DNA of 64,000 nt from Sodiomyces alkalinus F11 (GCF_003711515.1 NW_021167093.1:484643-548642), one strand, 5' to 3'. Counted from the first letter of the stretch, positions 11,603 through 22,870 are shown. Numbers and translations are program-made. The notes: a model not told the origin generated them from the sequence alone.

Positions 11603-11965
11603 AATCCTCGAGGTACGCAGGGAGACTAAGGCTAAAGGGCTATAGCCGCCGTATAGCGGAAGCATATTAGCGCCCCTTTAGCCCCCGCTCTACTAATAAA
11701 GATTAGCTTAGGCTAACTTACGTAACTATTAGCCTACTATACTTCCCGTTAACTATTAGCCTAGAGGTAAGATCTAGATATATAATAGGGAAGAACCGGG
11801 GCTATATCGGCCCCGTAGCGGTACCTCTCCACCTAAGGAAGTGTATAGAGGCTTTCCCCGGGTTTTACCCGGGTTTTCCCCTTTATAGCTACCCGAGAAG
11901 GACTATATAGCCTAGGATGGCTCCTATAGATTAGTCAAGATAGCGGAGTAAGATCGATATTAATA
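11603..11965 (+). mobile_element. LINE1 copy, right part with (AAT)n tail
   Basis: Continuation of the LINE at 3133-4792 after the gypsy insertion. It carries the 3' untranslated region and ends in a short AAT-rich tail (about 11955-11965) instead of a long poly(A). The 14-bp duplication ATAACGAATATAAT follows at 11966-11979. The same 3' end occurs at about 22521-22870 (plus) and 32706-33000 (minus), each with a CGGAGTAAGA box just before the tail. Confidence 0.9.
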
Positions 11966-11979
11966 ATAACGAATATAAT

Positions 11980-14300
11980 AGACTTATATAGGCCGCCTAG
12001 CGGTTCCGACTCTTCTAGATCGTGAAAATCGATAGCTAGGGCCTCTCCGGGCTTTAACGAGTAAAGGGATAGTATCTACCGGATCTATATAGGTACTTAC
12101 GATTACCTATACGCCTTATAGTCGGCGGTACGCGATCTCTTTATTTTCACCCCCTAAATAGCGTTAACGATCCTCGCGAGAGCGTTAATACTATAATAGC
12201 CGAGGCATTTATACCACTATTACGTTATAGTCTTCTACGGTTACCGTGGTTATCGTGATCTTCTATACGGGTTATCACGGGGATACTAAGCCGAAACTGT
12301 AAACGCGGTAGCGGTAGCTTCCGCGCGTTCGATTTTATACTAGCCGTGGATATCTAGTAGCTTATAGATAGGCCGGTTAATAGCAGAGCTAATAACAGTA
12401 TTGTTTATAGTATTCTAGCGATAGCCTTATAGGCGTAGCTAGCGTTCCGAGACGATATTAGTAACGAACTCCTTATAGTATATAACGTCACGGAGGCGTA
12501 GTAGCCTCTTCGTGCCCGATAAGGATTATATATGTAGTGTAACATCTCCGTATCCGAGGATAGAAGCCTTATAAGTACCTACCTAAAGTGATAATAGTCT
12601 ATTAATAGGCGGTTTAATAGCCGTAAAACGGCCTTAATTATTAAAGACGTGGATTAACGATTCTAAGTCTAGGATCGCATAGTATAGTAATACTTTGGCT
12701 TAGTTAATAAAGAGGGACGCTCTCGATTATAATCTTAATAGTGTCGTCCTATAAGGGCGCGCTACCCCCCCTTCTTAGGAGGAGTGGACGCCTAGCCGTA
12801 TACTCGTGGTGACGGAAAGGTCTTTTAAAACTATGCTTATGGGCGGCGTACTAATCCCCTGATTTTATAGTGTAGTAGTTATAATAGGCGTAGTATTATA
12901 GAGTTACTCTTCCTAGACTTCCTCTATCCTATTAGCGGTAGTAGCTCCTAAGGCTTCCCGCCTCTTCTATATCGTAGTATCTACGCGGCTTTTAAAACTA
13001 TAGTTACGTATCTTCTTTTCTATAACCTTTATAATATCTTCGCGGCCACGCTAAGTATAAGGGCGTATATCCGGCCTTATGTACTAATAGGCGGCGGTGG
13101 TATAGGTATTCTTATATATTTTATAGGGCCTCCTTATTACGGGAGGGATAGCCTTTACGGATATATTTCTATAAGGACGCTTCTTATTATCTTTATTATT
13201 AGTAGTATCCTTAGTATCGGGGAGGTTCCCGAGGGTATTAAAGGTGCCTCTCCCGACTCTAGGCTTTATAGTAAAGGATTATAGACTCTTTATATTACTA
13301 AGAACCGCCCTTAGAGCCTTCATAAAATCGTCAATCGTTATTTTATTTTCCGTAATCTTATCGTAGTTATTTACTAAGTAATTATTACTCTATTCCTAGG
13401 CGATAGGTCTAATAGCTTTAAAGGCGTTTTCCGCCTAATAGTCCGCGCTTAATAGCTCTAAAACGCCTATATATTTATAGTATATTATCGCTATTTTCTA
13501 GCTTATAACCTACCCGTTTATATCCTTAGGTATAGCCTTTATAGGTATAGTGTATTATCGATATAGGATTAGGGCTTCCTTATAGAGGTTTATAGAGGTC
13601 GGTCCTATATACGCGTAAAGGAGAGTAATCTAGGCTTATAGGTTATTTACGTTATCGTTCTATAGTGATATAAGGAGGTTATATAATATAGTGTAAACGG
13701 TCCTTTCGATATATAAGTATACCTCGTTAAATTCTTTCTATTACGCGTTATAGTCTGCCTTTTCCTCGTAGTATACGCGGCGATCTTATAGGTAGCGCGT
13801 ACGCCCTTTTTAGAGAGGTTATTAATAGACGTAGGCGTCCTTATCGGTGGTTTTTTCGTTTCGGCTATAGCCTTCCGGCGAGCGGCCGTGTTTTTCTTAC
13901 CGGCGACTATAGTAGCCGTGGCCGCGGCCGTGCTAGCCGTGGTAGCGGCGGCGTCTATGGCGTTAGTGGCCTTATCGCCCTTTAGCGTGATAGTAGAAGA
14001 CGGAGTAGCTATAGCCTCCTCTATCGCGTTAGGGTTAATAAGGGCTTTATATTTATAGATATTAGGTGGCGTAAGTATAGGGAGGAGGTAGGCGTTAGCC
14101 TCCTTATCGCTTAGCTTTAGATTAAGATAGTTATCCTAGTAGGAGGTAGATTTACCGCATATAGCGCGCTCCTACACTACCTAATCCCTTTAGTTAATAG
14201 GGGTAGTAGCGGCTACTTTCTATTCGCTGTTAGATACGTTAGAAGATATCTTTACGTACTTATCAGTTAGTTAATTAATTAATAGGTAGGTTAGTAGGTT
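11980..14300 (-). pseudogene. Copia-A gag-protease-integrase(N), RIP-inactivated
   Basis: The gag-like half lies at about 12850-14300 and is rich in Ala/Thr and charged residues near its start. A protease-to-pre-integrase segment includes RLRDVIYYKEFVTNIV (near 12470). The GAG-pre-integrase motif WYKCLGYYSINALARIV is at about 12171-12222 (family form 'WH.RLGH'). Then comes EALAIDFHDLEE near 12040, the start of the integrase core with its first catalytic Asp region. Stops are TAG/TAA. Integrase continues in frame at 3118 across the LINE1 insertion. Confidence 0.8.
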
Positions 14301-14511
14301 AATTAATCGCTTAACTACTCTAATCAGGTTAATAGTAGTTATTTAAGAGTGCTTATATAAACGTGATTACTTTTATAGTAGAATAGGGGTAGCCTTATTA
14401 ATATTTATCGTTTAGGCGTTATAAACCGGGCTTATAACTATCGTATATTAAAATAGCACTTAGATAATTAACTTAGTAGAGCAGAAATCTCGCGTATATG
14501 TATTATATTAA

Positions 14512-14915
14512 GTTATATCTATCTCAGTCTCTTATACCCTTAATTTAGGTGGTAAAGACTTTGTTATGGGTACTATGTTATTTGGATCCCATTCGTTCTT
14601 TTCCGGTATCCTCCCTTATTTTATCCTAATACCCGAGGTCCCTAAGATCCGAAGCCCTTAGTTAGGCATAGATTCCCTAGGGACTACGTCGTGGTCCGTG
14701 TGTCTATACGATAGTTATATCTATATAAGTCTCTTATACCCTTAATTTAGGTAGTAAAGACTCTATTATAGGTACTATATTATTTAGATCCTATCCGGTC
14801 TTTCTCGGTATCTGCCCTTATTATATCCTAATGCCCGAGGTCCCCGAGATCCGAAGCCCTTAGTTAGGTATGGATCCCCTAGGGACTATGTTATGGTCTT
14901 TGTGCCTATACGACA
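14512..14915 (-). repeat. Tandem 202-bp direct repeat, probable head-to-tail copia-A LTRs
   Basis: Units at 14512-14713 and 14714-14915 are homologous from end to end with no spacer. On the minus strand each starts TGTCGTATAG or its RIP form TATCGTATAG. The outer unit keeps TG where the inner one reads TA. The position upstream of copia-A gag and the size (copia-B LTRs are 203 bp and also start TGTCG) support LTR identity. The exact boundary is uncertain by a base or two. Confidence 0.7.
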
Positions 14916-15380
14916 GTTACAGGCGTTATAAGCGTTATAGGCGTTATAGGCATAGGATTAATTTAGCCCTGCCGGCTTAGTTATTAGTTATAGCAGGTAG
15001 TAACACCTGTACTATAGTCGGATTATCCGGTTGATAATGTCAGAATATCCTTACCCTTGAGTTTTTACCTTATTAGGTTTTTTAGGCAGATTATTACGAA
15101 GGATTTCCTTTATTTAGTACTAAGTTATACTGTATTTAGCTTCTACTAGCCTTTAGCCTTTAGGGTGATAGGCGCCGCGCTATAGCTTTAGGCCTGCACG
15201 CGCGTGATAAATATAAAAAAACCCCCCGTATAAAAAATATATAGTTATAGGAGGCAAAATTAATGCCTGATAATCCTACGAATATCCACCTTCCGTGCCT
15301 AGACGCGTAATCGGCCGTTAGGTTATTCCACCCCGAGGGAGGTCTATACGACACCCGTTACGTAACCGTGAAAACTACGG
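14916..15380. other. SMC1 upstream flank, partly RIP-mutated
   Basis: No gene is recognised. Three 10-bp GGCGTTATA-type units occur at about 14922-14950. There is an A/T-rich stretch at 15208-15245. TG and CA become gradually more frequent toward 15380. A segment near 15360-15395 (CGTTACGTAACCG, then GGTCTGTTT) loosely resembles the end of the copia-B LTR and may be an LTR scrap. Confidence 0.5.
15303..15308. promoter_or_regulatory. ACGCGT element upstream of SMC1 (possible MCB site)
   Basis: The palindrome ACGCGT lies 283 bp before the SMC1 ATG, with further CGCGTCGCG-type sequence near 15455. In yeasts ACGCGT is the MBF (MluI cell-cycle box) site of G1/S genes, including cohesin genes. One 6-bp match in CpG-rich DNA is weak evidence. 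Confidence 0.25.
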
Positions 15381-15590
15381 TCTGTTTAACAACTTATGGC
15401 TTTATTATGGTATCCCGATTAATCCCATCCCCATAATTACTTGGCGTCGCGACACCCACCGCGTCGCGCGAATCTACCTACTTACTCCCGAGTCGTTTCG
15501 GTGGTCCCCTCCCGGGAATCATTTCAGGCACAGCTGCTGGGTTGACCAAACTTCGTCACTATTTTTGAACAGAATCCAGACGTCGTCACA
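15381..15590 (+). promoter_or_regulatory. SMC1 promoter and 5' untranslated region
   Basis: This 210-bp segment has ordinary composition, with many CA and TG, in contrast to everything to its left. It is the only unmutated DNA that can serve as proximal promoter. It has no clear TATA box but has C/T-rich stretches, and the start context is CGTCACAATGG. Confidence 0.55.
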
Positions 15591-18500
15591 ATGGGCAAAC
15601 TCATCCGTCTTGAGCTCTTCAGTATGTGTGGACATCGCTTGTGCTTCCCGCTTACCTTGGCCCCTGTCCGTTCTGGCCTCCGTCTATGCCGCGCATTCTC
15701 CTAACCGTGAATTTCGTGCTACAGACTTCAAGTCATATAAGGGCCATCATGTGCTACTGTTTGGGGACTCATATTTTACGTAAGTTAATATATCGATTCG
15801 ACTCTTTCTTCTCTCCTGGGTGCTCGGGCGAGAGCATTGCTGATAAAGTCTCACTCTTAGATCTATTATCGGCCCCAATGGATCTGGCAAATCCAACTCG
15901 TGAGTTTTATCTCGTACATGCACTCCGTCACCCTCAGCGACCGTGTGCTGACCATTAACCATGAAACAGGATGGACGCGATATCTTTCGTCCTTGGCATC
16001 AAGTCATCACATCTCAGATCTGCACACCTCAAGGACCTTGTCTACCGCGGTCGCGTTCTTAAAACATCCAAGATCAATGACGACGGTTCTGCAGAAGCCC
16101 GCATAGCTGACAGTCAACCGGACGAAGACGCGTCCATGCGCAGAGCCTGGCGACATGACCCAAGGTCCGCTTGGGTAATGGCTGTGTACGAGGATGACGC
16201 CGGCGACGAGCAGAGATGGAAGCGCTCTATTACCAGCCAAGGTTCCAGCGAATACCGCATCAACGACCGTGTTGTGACCGCCCAGCAGTATAATGAGGCT
16301 CTGGAGGCGGAGAACATTCTGATCAAGGCCAGGAACTTTCTTGTATTCCAAGGCGACATAGAAGCCATTGCTGCACAATCCCCCCACGACCTAACCCGTT
16401 TGATCGAGCAGATCTCCGGGAGCCTGGAGTTCAAGGCTGAATACGAGAGGCTCCAAAGTGAGGTGGAACAGGCCGCTGAAAACCAGAGCTTTCAGCTGCA
16501 TCGGCGTCGTGGTATAAATTCCGAAATTAAGCAATACCAAGAGCAGAAGCGGGAGGCGGAAAATTTCCAACAAAAGACTGACGAGCGGAGCTTGGCCATC
16601 GTCAACCATGCTCTTTGGAGACTATACCATCTTCAGAAAAGAATGGAAGAGTCGACAGCGAAGATTCAGGAACATGACGCAAACCTTCAGGAGTTTCGAC
16701 GGAACATGGCCGTGTTTGAGAAGAGACTCGAGACAGCCCGATCGGAACAATCAGGCGCAGCCAGACATCTCGCCAGCATCGACAAGACGATTAAGGCCAA
16801 GGAGAAAAGCATCGCGGACATGGACAACGAGTTGATACCGATTAACGAGAAAGTAGTGCAGAGCACCCGCGATATCAACCATCTGCGCCAGCGACTGGAT
16901 GCTACATGCAGGGAACGGGATGAACAGGCCAAAGCTCTGGAGAACGAATCAAAGAGGCTCAAGGCTGTCGAAAAGGCCGAGGCACTCAAGGAGATTGAAT
17001 ACAAGGAACGCATGCAGCAACAGGGCGTTAAACTCACCGAGTCCGACAGGAAAGAATACGCCAATCTACGCAAACAGGTCTTGTCCTTGACTATGGCTAA
17101 TCAAGCCAAGCTTGACAATGTTTTGCGACAGCAGAAATCAGATGAGGTCACTGTCAACAGTCTCAGGGGCAAGGTCGACACCATCTCGGCGAACCTACAT
17201 AAGTTGGCAAGCGAAATACATTCACTTTGTGGACGCAAAGAAGCTGTGGAGGCCATGGTGCAGAATCTGTCACGGGACATAGATACACGAAAGAAAGAAA
17301 TTGGTCAGATTGGGTCTATACGACAGCGGACACACAATAAGCGCACGGAGCTGGAAGAGAAGCTTGAAAATGTCGCGAAGCAGTTGCGCGAAGCCGACGA
17401 CGGCCGCCGCCAAAACGACCGAGAAGCGAAGGTGAAAGAGATGGTCAGCACCCTCAAACGAGTATACCCTGGTGTCAAAGGTCGTGTGGGTGACCTCTGC
17501 AAGCCTAAACAAAAGAAATTCGACGAGGCTATCATTGTCGCGCTTGGTCGGGACTTTGAGTCGGTTATAGTCGATACCGAAAAGACAGGTCTCGAATGTG
17601 TCCATTACCTGAAGGATCAACGGTTCCCGCCAATGACGTTCATCCCCTTGGACAATGTTAAGGTCAACTCTGTCAACAACGCTATCAAAGGAATCTCAGG
17701 AGCCCGTCTCACAATCGACACGATTGATTTCGATCCGTCGTATGAGCGAGCTATGGCGTACGCATGTGGTAGCTCGGTAGTTTGTGATACCCTTGACATT
17801 GCCAAACGCATCTGCTATGACAAGAAGATCCAGGTCAAGGCCGTAACTCTGGAGGGCTTTGTCATACACAAGGCCGGTTTGATGACGGGGGGAAGAGGTC
17901 CAGAAACCAAAGGTGGGAAACGTCGTTTCGAGGACGACGATATTCAGGCGTTGAAAAAGGTCGCCGCCAAGTACAAGAATGAAATCGAGAATCTACCGAA
18001 GCCCGACCGCCGCGCCGAGGAGACACTACGCATTGATCTTCAGGCTCTTGAATCGCAGCTTGTGTCAGCTAAGCGCGAGCTGTCACACCTTGAAAAGAAC
18101 CTAAGCAGCAAGAGCAAGGAGCAAGACAACGAAGAAAGGCACTTGGCTGATTGGGCACTTAAATTAGCTCAGAAGAGCGAGGAGTTGGAGATGACACGAA
18201 ACACACTCCGGGAATTCCGAGCTGCAATTTTTGAGGTTGAAGATAAAATCTTCTCAGGATTTTGTAGCAGGCTCGGACTGGCTAACATTCGCGCGTACGA
18301 AGCTGAGCACAAAGGCATACACTCTGAACTTGAAGAGGAGCGCAAGGCATTTGAAGTCCAGAAAGAGCGTCTCAAGAGTACTCTGCGGTGGGCAGAGTCC
18401 AGACACCGAGATCTTTGTGGCAGAGTGGCGACAATGGAGAAGAAATGCCAACATCTTGAACATGAATTGCAGCAGTATCGGCGAGAAAAGTCAGACATTG

Positions 18501-19720
18501 ACATCGAATTGGGCCATGTGTCAAACGAGCTCGATGCACTTCGAGAAGGCCTCGGAGAGTCTCGAGAACATCTGGCACGGAAAAATCAGTTTGTTGTCGA
18601 TGCCAAGGCGGAAGTCCAGAAACAAAACAAGGAGATCGAGGACAGGCAGAAGGAGGTTTCCAGACTGGAAGCAAAATTGCAGAAAAGCAGCGCTAGCAAG
18701 TTCGCATTGCTCAGAAAATGCAAGTTAGAGCAACTCCAGATTCCTCTCTTGACTGGGTCGCTAGACAAGCTCCCAAACGAAGACAATCTCCTGCGTCTGG
18801 ACCCTGATGTGATGGATCTTGACAAGCAGGGCCAAAGAGAGGAGGTGGACGTCGCCGTCGACGATTACGGGATTGTCATTGACTTCGACAGTCTCGACGA
18901 CGCGTTGAAACAGGTAATCACCCATGGGAAAGGGCCATTGTCGACTTCGGTCTGTTGCTGACATAGAGGGCAGTTGGATGATCCCAGTGTCGAGGAAGGT
19001 TTACAAAAGACCATTGCCGCCTTGACGGCGGAACTCGAGAAGCTCAACCCCAACATGCGGGCAATGGAAAGGCTCGAGAGCGTGGAGTTACGGCTGAAGA
19101 ATACAGAGCAGGAGTTCGAAGACTCGAGAAAAGCTCTCAAGGACGCCAGAGATGCGTTTAATCAAGTCAAGGCTCAGCGGTTTGAGTTGTTTAACAAGGC
19201 ATTCACCCATATTCAAGAACAAATCGCCCACGTCTACAAAGACCTCACTCGGTCAGACGCCTACCCGCTGGGCGGTCAAGCCTACCTCGACATAGAGGAA
19301 GACACGGACACACCTTATCTTTCGGGGATCAAGTATCATGCCATGCCACCACTCAAACGGTTCAGAGACATGGAACATCTCTCTGGTGGCGAGAAGACCA
19401 TGGCCGCACTGGCACTCCTGTTTGCCATCCACAGTTACCAGCCTAGCCCTTTCTTTGTGCTTGATGAGGTAGACGCTGCCTTGGATAATGCTAACGTTGA
19501 CAAGATAAAGAAGTATATCCGGGAGCACGCAGGTCCAGGCATGCAATTTGTCGTGATTAGTCTTAAGACTGGGCTATTTCAGGACAGCGAGAGCCTCGTG
19601 GGTGTCTATAGAGACCAGGAAGCTAATAGCTCAAGGACTTTAACGATGGATGTGAGTTGTACTGTCCTTCCTAATAAAGATATATACTAATCTTTATATT
19701 AGCTCCGAAAGTATAAGTAG
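15591..19720 (+). CDS. SMC1: Structural maintenance of chromosomes protein 1 (cohesin SMC subunit)
   Basis: SMC1 pairs with SMC3 and the kleisin RAD21/SCC1 to form the cohesin ring that holds sister chromatids together. Exons: 15591-15621, 15725-15779, 15861-15899, 15970-18913, 18974-19651, 19703-19720. Introns of 103, 81, 70, 60 and 51 bp all start GT (GTATGT, GTAAGT, GTGAGT, GTAATC, GTGAGT) and end AG. The 1254-residue product has the usual family length. It starts MGKLIRLELFNFKSYKGH. Walker A is GPNGSGKS (33-40) and the hinge is at about 530-680, ending near GLMTGGRGPE. Two long coiled coils flank the hinge. The ABC signature is LSGGE (1159-1163) and Walker B is FFVLDEVDAALD with D1187/E1188. 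The three small first exons join exactly to give the Walker A region, which fixes the start. The protein ends SLTMD-like then LRKYK, using the last mini-exon. All key residues are present, so I judge it functional. It is the only host gene in the window. Confidence 0.97.
19652..19702 (+). other. Last SMC1 intron (51 bp) before an 18-bp terminal exon
   Basis: Donor GTGAGT at 19652, a branch-like TACTAAT near 19685 and acceptor TTAG at 19699-19702. Splicing yields a C-terminal LRKYK and a TAG at 19718-19720, matching the short conserved tail of fungal SMC1. Reading through instead gives an unrelated 12-residue end and a TAA at 19688. Confidence 0.85.
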
Positions 19721-20020
19721 TAGTTTTATATCTTTGTGATTAATAATAGGAATAATGAAGGAGGTTTTATAATTATCTACGGGAAGAATGAGGGCGTCTA
19801 GATATTCTACTATTAAACGAGTAAATATAAAGCTATAATAATACCTATTCCGTTACTTATTATTAAAGGGCCGAGATATTAGGATATTATATATAGATAT
19901 CGTTATCGATATATAGGTCTATAATATATATCTTAGGCTATTCTAAGTACTATACTTATTTTATATATATTTATTAAGACGCTATATACTATATATATGC
20001 CTTCTACTATAAAGTAATAA
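19721..20020. other. SMC1 3' flank, shift into RIP-like sequence
   Basis: No gene is recognised. TG persists for about the first 60 bp (TTTGTGATT, AATGAAGG) and then almost vanishes. From about 19800 onward the composition is TpA-rich, as in the transposons. This is presumably the 3' untranslated region and terminator zone, although no clear poly(A) signal stands out. Confidence 0.5.
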
Positions 20021-21823
20021 TACCCTTTAGACGTAGCCCCCTCCTTAGATTAGTTAGTATACTCCCTAAAAAGGGGTAGGCTAGGCTTTTAGTAAAGGGA
20101 TTAAGGTCGGGTTCCTAGATCGTAATTATATTATACTTAGCGCGGTACTAAAGCGGGAACTCCCTTTACGCCTAACTCCTCCCTATACTCTATGAAAAGA
20201 TATAAATACTTATTAGTTAAAGGGTTCGGGGGGCTTTTAGTATAACCGGGACCTATCTTAAGACTCCTACTACGGTATATTATTTATCCTACAGGGGATT
20301 ATATATATATTTATTAAGCCTAGTATCGGAGAGCCCTTTTAGCCCTTAATCCTTTTTAGAAGACATCCTCTACACCTTTAAAGGCGTAGATCTTAGCTTA
20401 GCGATTAGGAGAAGCTAATTTAGGATAGGCTTTATAGGTGCCGCGGTTATACTGTTTCGGTTTAGCGGGTAAGGTTAAAGTATATTACTCGGTACTTATA
20501 CGCCTCCGGAGCCTATTTTACTTCTATCTTTATAAGCCGGTATAAGTTATCGAATATATCACGGTCTCCGGAATAAATAGCGTAATAACGGGGCCGCCAT
20601 AGTACTACAATAGTATACTATCCTAGGCCTTAAAGGTATACCGACTCTAGTTTAGCGTAGTAGCAGTATATCTTCTCTGCTACGGGGTACCCGCTTGTCC
20701 TATAGCCGAAATATAGGTATTTATAGAACTTTACGGGGCTAAGGTTAGGGGCATAGGGTTTATAGATATGACTACTACCTTTAAAAAGGAGGGTATTCCG
20801 TATTAGGCTTACTACCCCTTCCGGGGAAGCTAATATTACTAGTAACAGCGTAACCTTACTAGTACCGCGGCAGGGCTATTATATTTGCGCTTAGAGGATT
20901 TTAGCCTTAGAGTTTATACTTCGTAGGGATATAAATATATCTTCCTCGAATAGGGCTTTAAAGGCTTGGCGGGTAATAGCTTTAGTAAGCGTAGGGTAGG
21001 TTCTAGTAGCTAGTATAGCTCCTTTACCGAAGGCTTTCTTAATCTACTACTCCGCGTAGGTAGCCTATTATTCTACTCTTTTAGTAAAGTAAGGTAGATA
21101 TCTCCACTAAGTAGCTTCCGCGCCGTTATAGTATCGTATCGAGTATCGTGGCGTTTATAGGTTAGATAGTCTTTTTCAGAGATTTAGCTTTAAAAGGCTA
21201 GTCCTCGGGGAGGCCTCTATATCGGATAATTTACTCCCCATAATACCTAATAAAGATTATTCTAAGGGGAGCCGGGTCCCGTAGTAGTAGTATTACCGTG
21301 GGGGCCCTAGTTATAATAGTAGCCTAGGTCTTCTTAGTTCTCCTAGTTCCGTTATAGAGCTTTTCTTAGATAATATAGCAGACGGTTATATATAGGCGTG
21401 CTAGTAGTAGCGTTATAGTAGTAGCGCTATAGTTATACCGTGGCGTGATTAGTTCCTTTACTAGCTCGATAACTTATTCGATCGTGTTCCTATTAGCTAA
21501 TATATCCTAAATTACTGTCTTAACTTTAGCTATCCTCGAGTTAGGGGGGCTATAGTAATCCCCCTTTAGTTCTATATTAGTTCCGTGTAACGCCCTACCC
21601 TAAGGGGGAGGAAGAGCGCCTATTCTACGAAAAGTGGACCCGCTAAACCTTTTATATAGTTAAGGTCGGGATAATACCATCTATTGCGTTTTCCGGTTCT
21701 ACTACAACGCTGACATTAAACGTCTTTATAATAGTATCCCGGGAGGGAGACAGTAATTATACTTGTTATCTCGGCGGTTTCGTCGATTTTACTCGTGTTA
21801 CGCGCCCCTAGTCAATAGGCGTG
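20021..21823 (-). mobile_element. LINE1 copy A fragment (ORF1 and start of endonuclease)
   Basis: Matches the 5' half of the minus-strand LINE1 copies at about 37480-39290 and 49970-51743. It covers ORF1 (gag-like, with the knuckle region near 20650-20720) and the beginning of the endonuclease part of ORF2. Its shared 5' boundary ends with AATAGGCGTGT. The 3' half is missing, so this is not a simple 5' truncation. It begins about 300 bp downstream of the SMC1 stop codon. The frames are broken by TAG/TAA. Confidence 0.78.
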
Positions 21824-22520
21824 TATCGTTAGTTATTATAGTGAAGAGATAGTTTTTAAGTAGAATAGAAGTAATAGTATAGTCGAAGTAAACCTAAACT
21901 AGTTATAGACCTCTTACTTCTATTCCACACTCTACGTCTTTTTTCGATAAATTAGGTAAGTAATAGGATTAATTCTAGCGCCGTGATTATAGTCAGGATT
22001 TATAGTAGTTATAAAATAATAACCGTTATAGAAATTAAGCTTAATAGTAAATGGGTAAGCTATTTTCCTTAACATTATATTTAGCGGAGCGCTACTAGTA
22101 GTTAACGCGTAATAGGCACTGCCGCAATTATGGGTGAGGTTAACGTGATAGTAAATACTATTATAAACGCCCTTATTCTATAGGCGACGAGTCGTAATTA
22201 TATAACGGTAGTTATAAGCGTAGGTATTACTATAGTTAATTAGCTCTTTAATAGTATTGTAGCTCAAAGTAAAGAACTATATTAGTAGAAGTGACTACTT
22301 TATATCGGCATTATCGTGATAGTTACTTAGTAGTTAGATTAATAGACGCAGGCAGTTAGTATTATACGGTCGGAAAAAGGTAGGAGCGAAAAGAAGGTAG
22401 AAAGAGAAGTTAGTAGCTAGTAGGGGCTATTACGGGCTCTTATTAATTGAACTATAGTCTGATTAAGAGGTTACTATAGTCCGAATATATAGACTTTTTG
22501 TATTAAAGGAATAATAGAAC
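21824..22520. other. Unassigned sequence between two opposed LINE1 fragments
   Basis: About 700 bp with no protein similarity that I can recognise and no match to other parts of the window. TG and CA are more frequent than in the neighbouring elements. There are several GTAGTTATA-like and TAGTAG-type short motifs, but no long repeat. Confidence 0.5.
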
Positions 22521-22870
22521 CGCCTCTAAGGACGTAGGGAGACTAAGTAAAAGGTCTTGTGGCTATGGTCTTTTAGTAGCCCTGTAGTAGCCCCCGGCCT
22601 CCTACCTTACAAGCGGACTGCCTAGGCTACTAGCCTACTGCCTTTCCTATTAGCTACTAGCCTAAAGGTATAATTCAGATACGTAGATAAGACGAAGCGG
22701 GGCTATATCGGCAAGTAGCGGTATTACTCTATCTAGGAAAGTGTATAAAGGTCTTCCCCCGGGGTTTCTCCTTTATCGCTACTCAGGAAGGGCCGTATAG
22801 CCTAACTAGGCTCCTATAGATCAGATATAATAGCGGAGTAAGATAGATAATAATAACAATAATAATAATA
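22521..22870 (+). mobile_element. LINE1 3'-end fragment with (AAT)n tail
   Basis: A 3' untranslated region like that at 11608-11965, including the CCCCGGGGTTT stem-like segment, the GCTCCTATAGATC box and CGGAGTAAGA. It ends in AATAATAACAATAATAATAAT at about 22845-22870. Only the last 350 bp are present, so it is either a strongly 5'-truncated insertion or one half of a broken copy. Confidence 0.8.

Larger units (their letters stand above)
11966..14915 (-). mobile_element. Copia-A relic, 5' part (LTRs, gag, protease, integrase start)
   Basis: Upstream half of the minus-strand copia element. Reading leftwards from 14915 there are two head-to-tail 202-bp terminal repeats, an untranslated leader, gag, protease and the start of integrase. 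It is cut at 11980 by the LINE1 insertion and continues at 3132. It lies about 465 bp upstream of the point where the SMC1 promoter composition starts. Confidence 0.82.

Noticed and set aside
15160..15354. Open frame of 64 codons on the minus strand upstream of SMC1
   Set aside because: It lies in partly RIP-mutated DNA, has no recognisable domain and overlaps an A/T-rich low-complexity tract.
15345..15400. Copia LTR remnant immediately upstream of the SMC1 promoter
   Set aside because: Only a loose resemblance of about 35 bp to the copia-B LTR end; too short to call.
18914..18973. Reading through the fourth SMC1 intron to a stop at 18961, giving a protein without the C-terminal ATPase half
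   Set aside because: The donor and acceptor are good, the exons join in frame, and an SMC protein needs the C-terminal signature and Walker B motifs that follow.
16007..19546. Many open frames on both strands inside SMC1
   Set aside because: All overlap the SMC1 exons in other frames. The SMC1 frame alone has family motifs from end to end.
19652..19690. Unspliced SMC1 C-terminus ending VSCTVLPNKDIY
   Set aside because: A consensus intron restores the short LRKYK-type tail expected for fungal SMC1.
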